From NCBI RefSeq assembly GCF_000820505.1, contig NZ_JWJD01000002.1, positions 209,153 to 273,152 of the forward strand: a DNA stretch of 64,000 bases. Direction: 5' to 3'. Positions within the stretch are counted from its first letter, which is position 1; each line of letters begins with the position of its first letter. Below, piece after piece: positions 1 to 7,360 of this stretch. The notes beneath the pieces are model-generated. The model did no database searches. It was not told where the DNA came from and worked only from the letters and a program-made list of their open reading frames with translations. The stretch is from Geoalkalibacter ferrihydriticus DSM 17813. GTDB taxonomy: Bacteria; Desulfobacterota; Desulfuromonadia; Desulfuromonadales; Geoalkalibacteraceae. Made by a program: the position numbers and the translations under genes.

Positions 1-1672
1 TTGTGTAAACGATATCCTCCATGGGGCCAAGCACAAAGCCCGGCTGCAGGGTCAGATAGCGGATGCCCGCTGCGTCAAGGACAAGCGGTGGATTGTGCCC
101 GGCATTGGCATAGCGCACCTCGCCGGTTTTGATATTGAGGATGGCACAAAATACCGTGGCAAACATGCAACTGTCATTGTTTTCAGCAAGGATATTGTTG
201 ACGTTGGCAAGTATCTGATCCGGCTCTCCAAGTCGCTGACCTTCTGACTTTAACAGAGTCTTTGCCACCATCATGTACAGAGCGGCCGGCACCCCCTTAT
301 CAGAGACATCGGCAATCAGAAAGCAGAGATTATCCTCGTCGATAAAAAAGAAATCGAAGAAGTCTCCGCCGACCTCTTTGGCCGGATCCATGGAGGCGAA
401 GATATCGAACTCGGGACGATCCGGGAAGGCGGGGAAAATCTGCGGCAGCAGGCTCGCCTGAATATCGGTGGCGACCTTGAGCTCGCTTTGGATGCGCTCC
501 TTGGCGGCGGTGGTTTCGGTCAGGTTGCGGATATACTCTTTCAGCGCACTGTTCATCGCGCTAAAGGCTTGAGTGAGTTTGCCCACCTCATCCTGTGACC
601 GGACCGGCGGCAGCGGGGCGTCAAAATCCCCGGCAGCAACCGCCTGCGTTGCGCTAGCCAGGGCATGAAGCGGCGCGGTGATGGAACGGGCAATAAAAGC
701 CACCGCCATGGCCAGTAACAGAATCCCGGCCACCCCCATCAATGCAATTTTTATCGTCAAGGAACGCACCTCGGCAAAGAGTTCTGCTTCGGGGAATACC
801 ACTGCCAGAGTCCAGTTGGTCGATGCAACCGGCGCATAATACATCCAGCTTTTGACACCGTTGGTACCAATGTGAGGGGTAAAGCCTGATTCGCCCCGCA
901 CCATCTTCCGGCCGATATCGCGCAGGCTCGGATTGTTCTGTGCCTCGGCAACGGTGAAGATGGTCTCGTTCATGATCATCTCTTTGTCGGGATGGGTCAG
1001 AATAGCACCATTGCGGGAGATCAAGACGCTGTAGCCGGTTTCGAGCACCCTGATGGAGGCTACAATTTCCGTAAGCCAACTCAGGGAAACATCGGCCACG
1101 ACAATCCCGCGGAAATGACGCTGGTCACCACCTTCTTCGTAAAAGGGGAGCGAGCAACTGGTCATCAGCACCGTCCCGCCGCCGCCGTCATAATAGGGTT
1201 CGCTCCATTCTTTGTTCCCCAACTCCTTCGGAATCTGGTACCAGTCCAACGGCAGGAACCGGAAATCCTCTTCCGGAGCAAACAACAGCTCGCCATCTTC
1301 TCGATAAAAATAGGGTGCCCGTGGCTGCGCGCCGGAAGTCACAGAATCCGGCTCAAACATCGCACCGATGCCATAAATATGCGGGTTTCCCTCCATGGTT
1401 TCCGACAGCAGGGTGTTGAGTGCCTGGTCACTATAGTTGCCGGTCTCAAGCGACCGGGCTACCCCTTCAGCGACCTTGCCGATGGCCGTAAGCTCCTTAT
1501 CTACCCGGTTAACCGAGGCCAGCACCAGATTGCGGGCATTGCTCTCCAGCTCCCTCTCCAGCGCGGCGCGGGAGTTATGATAGAAATAACCGGTGGTTAT
1601 CGCGAAGATGCCAACGCTGCAAAGGGTAATCACCAGGATCAGCCTGGAGGTGATGCTGTTAGTTCTCAACAT
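1..1672 (-). CDS. dCache-HAMP-SpoIIE-type PP2C phosphatase (3' end off window)
   Basis: Membrane sensor phosphatase of the SpoIIE/RsbU class, expected to dephosphorylate a STAS anti-anti-sigma partner. The frame is open from an ATG at 1672 (MLRTNSITSRL) to the window edge, about 557 codons, so the C-terminus is missing. Order: TM near residues 10-30, a periplasmic Cache-like region to about 300, TM about 306-327, HAMP about 328-380, then PP2C with VGGDFFDFF, ADVSDKGVPAALYM and AGHNPPLVLD. The start overlaps the stop of the NMT1-type gene by 14 bp, so it is last in the visible operon. The natural partners would be a STAS protein and a kinase; the ATPase domain on the permease two genes upstream is a candidate. 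The signal sensed is unknown. Confidence 0.85.
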   Translation of the reverse strand, partial: MLRTNSITSRLILVITLCSVGIFAITTGYFYHNSRAALERELESNARNLVLASVNRVDKELTAIGKVAEGVARSLETGNYSDQALNTLLSETMEGNPHIYGIGAMFEPDSVTSGAQPRAPYFYREDGELLFAPEEDFRFLPLDWYQIPKELGNKEWSEPYYDGGGGTVLMTSCSLPFYEEGGDQRHFRGIVVADVSLSWLTEIVASIRVLETGYSVLISRNGAILTHPDKEMIMNETIFTVAEAQNNPSLRDIGRKMVRGESGFTPHIGTNGVKSWMYYAPVASTNWTLAVVFPEAELFAEVRSLTIKIALMGVAGILLLAMAVAFIARSITAPLHALASATQAVAAGDFDAPLPPVRSQDEVGKLTQAFSAMNSALKEYIRNLTETTAAKERIQSELKVATDIQASLLPQIFPAFPDRPEFDIFASMDPAKEVGGDFFDFFFIDEDNLCFLIADVSDKGVPAALYMMVAKTLLKSEGQRLGEPDQILANVNNILAENNDSCMFATVFCAILNIKTGEVRYANAGHNPPLVLDAAGIRYLTLQPGFVLGPMEDIVYT

Positions 1673-2678
1673 CGAAATTCCCAATAAAATCATCATAGGC
1701 GGTGGTAGTCATGATGTGCCCCATAGTGCGCAACGTGTCTGTTACCGCGGCATAGTCGACGGAGCTGAGTTGACCTGTTTCCTGGTCGTTGTTTTGCGGC
1801 ACGATCAAGTCACGCATTCTCTCCAGCATCCATGTCTGGTGGGTACGGTTGGCGGGAACCTTTGCCTCTCTCATATAGCGCAGAACAATGTCTACCGCTT
1901 CTTCCGGATGGTCAAAGGCGTATTGCCAGCCTTCAAGGGATGCCTGGGCAAAGGCAGCGGCAAGAGCAGGATCCTGACGATACGTCTCTTTTAGAGTGTA
2001 AAGCCCGTCTTCGGGGAAGGCGATGCCATAGTCCTTGAGAAAGAAGAGATCCAGTTCCTCTGGATTGACTCCGGACATCAGGATGGTGTGGTACTCGTTG
2101 TACCACATGACCGACGCCACATCGACGCCACCTCGCAGGAAAAGGTTCACGGTGTAGGATTGGGGGATCCGGTTCACCTGAAGCTGATTTTTGGTAAAGA
2201 AGGCTTCAGCCGGCAACGCCAGGTCGCCACCCCAGAGACCGACTTTTTTGCCCTGCATCGCTGCCGGCGTCGTGATCCCACTGGATTTTCGGGCGACCAG
2301 GATCATCGACGATTCCTGAACGATTTGCGCCAGATTGACAAGAGTTTTTCCGGAGTCATTTTGTTGCAGAGCGGTGCTAAGCCAGAGGACAGCAAAGTCG
2401 GCGGTGCCATCTTGCAAGGCTTCAGCAGACGAATGTCCCGGCCCCCCTTCCAGAATTTTCAGGTCGATTCCATGCTTAGCATAGATCCCCTTTTCTAAAG
2501 CGACATAATAGCCTGCAAACTGCGCCTGAGGACTCCAGAGCGGCATGAGAGAAGCTTTTTTCAGACCGGTGGCGGCAACCGCAGCGGGATGAGTACCGGC
2601 ACCAAGCAGCAAAAGCAGGAGGATGACAGCAACCTGAACACCCCAAAATCGGCGCGCAGTATGATTTTGTTTCGTCAT
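1659..2678 (-). CDS. NMT1/THI5-type periplasmic substrate-binding protein
   Basis: 339 aa with an N-terminal signal segment (FWGVQVAVILLLLLLGAG). The mature part resembles the NMT1/THI5/SsuA binding-protein family: MPLWSPQAQFAGYYVALEKGIY, a glycine-rich loop ILEGGPGHSSAEALQDG and DFAVLWLS. Family members deliver thiamine precursors, nitrate, sulfonates or riboflavin to ABC importers. No ABC permease or ATPase is adjacent here. The gene lies between a permease-kinase fusion and a PP2C sensor, so I infer a sensory or co-sensor role, perhaps with the dCache phosphatase whose start it overlaps. The start at 2678 has AAAGGT upstream. The ligand cannot be assigned. Confidence 0.8.
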   Translation of the reverse strand: MTKQNHTARRFWGVQVAVILLLLLLGAGTHPAAVAATGLKKASLMPLWSPQAQFAGYYVALEKGIYAKHGIDLKILEGGPGHSSAEALQDGTADFAVLWLSTALQQNDSGKTLVNLAQIVQESSMILVARKSSGITTPAAMQGKKVGLWGGDLALPAEAFFTKNQLQVNRIPQSYTVNLFLRGGVDVASVMWYNEYHTILMSGVNPEELDLFFLKDYGIAFPEDGLYTLKETYRQDPALAAAFAQASLEGWQYAFDHPEEAVDIVLRYMREAKVPANRTHQTWMLERMRDLIVPQNNDQETGQLSSVDYAAVTDTLRTMGHIMTTTAYDDFIGNFDVEN

Positions 2679-2731
2679 TTCTGATAACCTTTGTCAGCAA
2701 GCGGGGATTAAAGAGAGACATCCCGATTCAT

Positions 2732-4459
2732 TTAATGTTCAAAGTGCAGTGACACACGTTGCCGCTGATTCACCCTATCAACCGACACTCGGTCGGCGTA
2801 CTGACGAATGAGCAAAGCAGGCAGCCGCATGAGCATGGCATCTTCGTCAAGAGGTTGTTCAGTTGACGGCTGCTGATCCAGCGCAGAAAGCGCCATTCCT
2901 GCATAAGAAACCGTAACATCCAGATTATATTCGTCAAAACGGGCCTGGACATCAATCGTCTCGCAGGCTAATTCCATCAGAATCAAGGTCTCCAGCAGTT
3001 CGTTGACTGCGGCCTCCGCCCGCTGGATCACCTGCCGACGGGCGCCCCATGAGCCGCCGTTCTGCTCGAAAAAGATTCTGACCTCCTGAAGATTAACCAA
3101 TTCCGACTTAATCCGGATGGTTGCCGTCTGGGACGTGCCGATAAGAAACAGCAGGTTCAGGATGATGGCGCAAAGCGAAGAAACGGCAAAAGCGGAACCG
3201 GCAACGCTGCTCAACCAGCTAGGGAGCTGCGCGACAAGCTCAGGAAACTGCATCACGAAAAGCCCGGCGACAATGGAACTGCCCACCATGAACACGCGGC
3301 GGTTGTCCATCATGCGGGTGGTAATCAGTCCGATGCCGGAGGTGATCAGAAACACGGAGGCATAAAACAGAACCACCCCCATAACCGGTGCCGGGATCTG
3401 CGACAGCAGTTTTGCAATTGGAGGGACAAACGCCAAAACCAGCAACATCAGCGCTGCCAGCAACCCGATACGGCGAGCCGTGGCTCCGGTTGCTGAAGAA
3501 AGAGCGATATGGCTGGTGGATATTCCGGTTCCGAGGGTTCCCAGCATGCCTGACAAGGTCACACCAACGCCATCAGCTAGAATACCGCGCCCGGCGTTAT
3601 TCATGTCAGGACGAACCCACTCTGATTGATTGATCTTCTGACAGGTCACAATGCCGGCGACAGAATCGAGGGACGATACCAGTGCGACCAACAGGAACGG
3701 AATGAGCAATACCCACTCGAATTTCCATTCCGGCACGGTCAGGGTTGGTAACGCAAGGAACCCTCCATCGAACATGTTTCTGATGCTCGCCACATCGACA
3801 ACACCAAGATAAAGCGCCGTAACGTAACCGCAGACGATGCCGATCATGACAGAATATAATCGGATGTGCCCCTTCGGCCAGACACTTAAGGCCACGATGA
3901 TGGTCAGGGTCACAGCAGCAACGACAACAGTATTCGGATCCACCTGACCGTCGCTGCCAAGCCCCAGCATCCTCGTCATGGCCGCTCCGACCATGGAGAT
4001 ACCAAGGGCCAGGATGGCAACGCCGCAAACCTCCGCCGGAAAAACCTTGCGCAGATGGCGAAGAAAGCGTGAAAAAATAATCATGAAGATTCCGGCAACC
4101 ACCGTCATGCCAAAAAGCAGTCCCATTCCGCCCATGGTGACCGCCTGGAAGGCCACCGGCAACCACGCCGGAGTGCTGATGTGCACCGCCAAATAACCGC
4201 TGCCCATGCCTTTACGACCCAGACATTGCAGAAAAGTGCCGGCAGCGATGGCCAGGATGGAAGCTGTCACAATCGCTTCGGCTTCTGCCTGGGTCCCGGA
4301 TACCTCGGACAGCACCATCAGCGGATACACAATAAAGACCAGCGCTAGAGCGGCGTGTTGAAATGCCAGCAACAGCGTCGTTCGCAACGGCGGTATATCA
4401 TTGACGCCGTAAATAATTCCGGCAGGTTTCTGTTCCAAAACAAAAGTTCCTTGAATCAA
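2732..4459 (-). CDS. NCS2/SLC23-type purine permease fused to RsbW-like HATPase domain
   Basis: 575 aa. Residues 1 to about 440 are a multi-pass transporter of the xanthine/uracil permease family (YPLMVLSEV, GSGYLAVHISTP, SLDSVAGIV, GTLGTGISTS). Residues about 446-575 are cytoplasmic and resemble HATPase_c_2 anti-sigma kinases: helical RAEAAVNELLETL in the N-box position, DVTVSYAGMAL, and a closing strand VNQRQRVSLHFEH. The ATP-binding boxes look degenerate, so kinase activity is uncertain. The first codon is TTG overlapping the BMP stop (TTGA). An alternative TTG about seven codons in has AAGGA upstream. BMP lipoprotein precedes it and the NMT1 protein and PP2C phosphatase follow, consistent with transport or ligand-gated partner switching. 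Confidence 0.82.
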   Translation of the reverse strand: MIQGTFVLEQKPAGIIYGVNDIPPLRTTLLLAFQHAALALVFIVYPLMVLSEVSGTQAEAEAIVTASILAIAAGTFLQCLGRKGMGSGYLAVHISTPAWLPVAFQAVTMGGMGLLFGMTVVAGIFMIIFSRFLRHLRKVFPAEVCGVAILALGISMVGAAMTRMLGLGSDGQVDPNTVVVAAVTLTIIVALSVWPKGHIRLYSVMIGIVCGYVTALYLGVVDVASIRNMFDGGFLALPTLTVPEWKFEWVLLIPFLLVALVSSLDSVAGIVTCQKINQSEWVRPDMNNAGRGILADGVGVTLSGMLGTLGTGISTSHIALSSATGATARRIGLLAALMLLVLAFVPPIAKLLSQIPAPVMGVVLFYASVFLITSGIGLITTRMMDNRRVFMVGSSIVAGLFVMQFPELVAQLPSWLSSVAGSAFAVSSLCAIILNLLFLIGTSQTATIRIKSELVNLQEVRIFFEQNGGSWGARRQVIQRAEAAVNELLETLILMELACETIDVQARFDEYNLDVTVSYAGMALSALDQQPSTEQPLDEDAMLMRLPALLIRQYADRVSVDRVNQRQRVSLHFEH

Positions 4460-5493
4460 TCGCCAGACAACTGTTTCAGCACGCTGATCTCACCGGTTAT
4501 GATTTTAGCGGCAGCCGCATCTGCGGCTTCCTGGTACGGTACAACCGCCGGGTTTGAGGTGGCATAGCCAACGCCCCCGCGTTTCAGGTCAAAGTTCTGA
4601 ACGCCCACCAAGGGTAATCCGGACGCAACCCCTTCGATGACTTCAAATACCGCCACATCACCCCGTTTCAGCATCGAGGTCAGAATTACATCTTTGACCT
4701 CAGCCAGCGAAGGCACATTATATTGGTCGGCATCCGCACCGATTCCCCATACCTCTTTACCTGCTTCTTTGGCTGCCTTGAACGCCTGAAACATACCGGC
4801 ATTTGAAGCACCAGCAGCGGCATACCCGACATCAACCCCAGCTGCAATCATTGCTTCGGTTGCCATCTTTGCCTTTTCCGGGTTATTCCACGCCGTTGCA
4901 TCGCCGTCAGTCCCCATGTAGGCGGCTTCAACCGTTATATCTGGATTGATTGATTCAGCTCCCTGCCGATAACCTGCTTCAAATGCATGGATCAACGGAA
5001 TATCCATGCCGCCGATAAAGCCGATTTTCCCGGTGTTGCTGGCCGCTGCCGCAATCACGCCGACCAGGTACGACCCCTGCTCTTCTGCAAACAGCAGACT
5101 GACAACGTTCGCCCCCGCAACTTCTGCATCGATGATGGCAAAGGTAGTGTCGGGAAATTCCTGTGCAACGGTAGTGATAGCGACACCATAACCAAAACCG
5201 ACAGCAATGACCGGGTTGTAGCCATGAGCAGCCAACTGCCGCAGATGCTCACGACGTTCGTTATCTGTATCACTTACTGCGGCTGTGATCTCCATGACCT
5301 CGGCGCCAAACTCTTGCTGCGCCTTAGCCAGTCCGGCATAGGCCATATCGTTGAATGATTCGTCGCCCTTGCCGCCGGAGTCGTAAGCCATGCCCACTTT
5401 AAGGGTTGCCCCGGACGATTTTCCATCTCCGCCGCAGGCCGCAAGCATCAGCAAGGCGGTCAGTAGAAGTAAAATTGAAACAAGGTTTTTCAA
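4456..5493 (-). CDS. BMP-family (PnrA/Med-like) substrate-binding lipoprotein
   Basis: 345 aa. Signal peptide with lipobox LAAC about residue 20, then a BMP fold typical of purine-nucleoside binding lipoproteins: VGMAYDSGGKGDESFNDMAY, EQGSYLVGVIAA, KIGFIGGMDIPLIHAFEAGY, AAGASNAGMF, VWGIGADADQYN. Relatives such as PnrA bind nucleosides for ABC import, which fits the purine-type permease encoded next with a 4-bp overlap. No ABC partner is present. The first codon is TTG (5491-5493) with GAGGAG about 12 nt upstream; no better in-frame ATG is seen. It appears to be the first gene of the four-gene sensory operon. Confidence 0.85.
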   Translation of the reverse strand: MKNLVSILLLLTALLMLAACGGDGKSSGATLKVGMAYDSGGKGDESFNDMAYAGLAKAQQEFGAEVMEITAAVSDTDNERREHLRQLAAHGYNPVIAVGFGYGVAITTVAQEFPDTTFAIIDAEVAGANVVSLLFAEEQGSYLVGVIAAAASNTGKIGFIGGMDIPLIHAFEAGYRQGAESINPDITVEAAYMGTDGDATAWNNPEKAKMATEAMIAAGVDVGYAAAGASNAGMFQAFKAAKEAGKEVWGIGADADQYNVPSLAEVKDVILTSMLKRGDVAVFEVIEGVASGLPLVGVQNFDLKRGGVGYATSNPAVVPYQEAADAAAAKIITGEISVLKQLSGD

Positions 5494-5547
5494 AATGTAG
5501 AGCGTCTCCTCTGTTCAATGTTTTTTTATTAAAAGGTGCGCTGGCAG

Positions 5548-5830
5548 CTAATCTTCCGACTTGCCCCGATCAGTATCTTCCATAGTGGCCGAGGACAAAC
5601 CCCGGTTTCACCGCAAGGTAGCGCATACCCTGTGCGTCCATCACCAGCGGCAGATTGTGCCCGGCGGCGCCAAAGCGCACCTCGCCGGTTTCCGTGTTGA
5701 GGATGGCGCAGAAAACCGTAGCAAAAATGCAACTGTCATTGCCCTCTGTCAAGATATTGTTGACGGCAGCCTCACCCTTGATGGTCTTCTCATCGATCGT
5801 CGTAAGGGCCAGGTTCGGGTGCGCCACCAG
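5548..5830 (-). pseudogene. Decayed C-terminal fragment of a SpoIIE-type PP2C phosphatase
   Basis: A short frame reads VNNILTEGNDSCIFATVFC, then TGEVRFGAAGHNLPLVMD and PGFVLG. This is nearly the same as the C-terminal PP2C part of the dCache phosphatase at 1-1672. The catalytic N-terminal half and sensor are missing. After LGHYGRY the frame stops, but shifting by one base near 5582 restores MEDTDRGKSED followed by TAG at 5548, a plausible original C-terminus, so there is an apparent single-base frameshift. Upstream of about 5770 the similarity ends. It lies between the BMP operon and the S33 hydrolase and is best read as the relic of a second phosphatase gene. Confidence 0.75.
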
Positions 5831-5847
5831 CGGGCCGGTGCTTGTAC

Positions 5848-7296
5848 TTACATCTCGCTACAAGTAAGATCGGAAAACCAGGTCTGGGGATGGAGCAGAT
5901 ATTGCTCGTAGCGATCATCAACACAGATGTTTGTGCCGCCGGCGACATGCCTTTCAGCCTCCAAGGTCACCAGGAAGGATGAATCCAGTTCGCCCACCAA
6001 TCGCTGCGACCAGGCATAAGGCGTAGCCGGATCTCCGGTTGTCCCAACCACCATGATTTGTGGCGCACCAACAGCCCTGACTGTTTGAGGTTGCAGTCCC
6101 GGAGCTGCAGGCCAATAAGTACAGTAGAGGAGGTCATTCATCAACATCGCGCCGAAGAAGGGATAAGCCGACATGACTGGTCCAATCTGAACTTCTACTT
6201 CTGCCGCACTCGGCGGAGAAGAGTCGGTACAGGTAACGGCATAAAATGCATCGACGACATGGGGATAGCTGCCATCGCTGGCGCGCATGAAATAGTCATC
6301 CGCCAACATCAGCATCTGGCTGCCGTCGCCCGCCTCCGCTGCCGCCAGGGCATGTTCCAGTAGCGGCCAATAGTACTGATCATAGAGCCCCAACATGACA
6401 GAGAATTTAGCTTTGCCGTAGGTCAGCAGCCGGTCACCTACGGAGATCGGCTGTTGCTTGAGATTCGCCATCAGAGACTTTAATGCCAGTTCGGGGTCTC
6501 CTGCTCCGAAGGGACAGGAGCCGTTTTGCGCGCATGCCATCAAAAATGACTGTAGGGATTTCTCAAAACCTGAGGTTTGTTCCAACCTAAAATCCAGCAG
6601 TGTGAGCGACGGAGGAAGAACACCGTCGAGCACCATGGCACGGACATTCAAGGGATAGGTGTCCGCATACAGAGCGCCGATTTTCGTGCCGTAGGAGAAA
6701 CCAATATAGTTCAATCTCCCCTCGCCCAGCGCCTGACGGATCAGCTCCATATCCCGCACCACATCCATCGTACTGACGTGCTCAAGCAGATCACCGCTGT
6801 TTTTCGCACATCGGGCAGTGTAATCCTGCACGGTCGCGATCATGAGTTGGTACTCAATCTCACTTGTCGGGTTTCGATCTATGGCCACAAAGGGGAGAGG
6901 ATTGTCCACGCAACGCACTGCGGTTGAATGACCAGCCCCTCGTGGATCAAAAGCCACGAGATCGAAATTTTCTCTGAGCCTGAGCCCCAGATTGCTGACG
7001 GCGAAATAGTCCAGATAGTCCACAGCAGAAGCGCCCGGGCCTCCGGGGTTCAAAACAATGCTCCCTTTTTTCTCGCCAGTAGCCGGATAGCGCTTCAACG
7101 CCAGACTAATCCGTAAGCCATCATCGCTTACAGTATTCATTGGCACAATGAAGGTGGCAGATTGCCCGCCGTGTTCTGTGCTGGCCGACCAGACAATTTC
7201 CGGCGTAATATCAGAACCGCCACCACCAGAGCCGCAGCCATGGAGGAAGAAACTTGTCATTAAGACAAAGACGAGTGCGATTCCTTTAATCTTCAC
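5848..7296 (-). CDS. S33-family alpha/beta hydrolase lipoprotein (tripeptidyl aminopeptidase-like)
   Basis: Exported alpha/beta hydrolase, about 482 aa. Lipobox LHGC follows the signal peptide, then glycines. Oxyanion region LNPGGPGASAVDYL, DPRGAGHS, nucleophile elbow GFSYGTKIGALYA, candidate Asp in VGTTGDPATPYAW and His in AERHVAGGTN, with the TAP-like C-terminal domain. Family members release short N-terminal peptides or act as esterases; the substrate is not predictable. I choose the GTG at 7296 because AAGGAG lies 5 nt upstream; a longer frame begins at 7323 without a site. The gene ends 18 bp from the PP2C remnant. Confidence 0.82.
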   Translation of the reverse strand: MKIKGIALVFVLMTSFFLHGCGSGGGGSDITPEIVWSASTEHGGQSATFIVPMNTVSDDGLRISLALKRYPATGEKKGSIVLNPGGPGASAVDYLDYFAVSNLGLRLRENFDLVAFDPRGAGHSTAVRCVDNPLPFVAIDRNPTSEIEYQLMIATVQDYTARCAKNSGDLLEHVSTMDVVRDMELIRQALGEGRLNYIGFSYGTKIGALYADTYPLNVRAMVLDGVLPPSLTLLDFRLEQTSGFEKSLQSFLMACAQNGSCPFGAGDPELALKSLMANLKQQPISVGDRLLTYGKAKFSVMLGLYDQYYWPLLEHALAAAEAGDGSQMLMLADDYFMRASDGSYPHVVDAFYAVTCTDSSPPSAAEVEVQIGPVMSAYPFFGAMLMNDLLYCTYWPAAPGLQPQTVRAVGAPQIMVVGTTGDPATPYAWSQRLVGELDSSFLVTLEAERHVAGGTNICVDDRYEQYLLHPQTWFSDLTCSEM

Positions 7297-7360
7297 GTGA
7301 ACTCCTTCATATATCTGCAGCAAGGCTACCAGCTATTGACCGTTGCTCTTAAGGAAACAT

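Noticed and set aside
992-1687. 231-codon open frame on plus and a 141-codon frame on minus at 654-1079
   Set aside because: Both overlap the dCache phosphatase, whose own frame is open from 1672 to the window edge and carries all PP2C motifs.
5494-5547. Purine riboswitch before the BMP operon
   Set aside because: The short leader before 5493 is flanked directly by the PP2C remnant and shows none of the conserved purine-aptamer loops.
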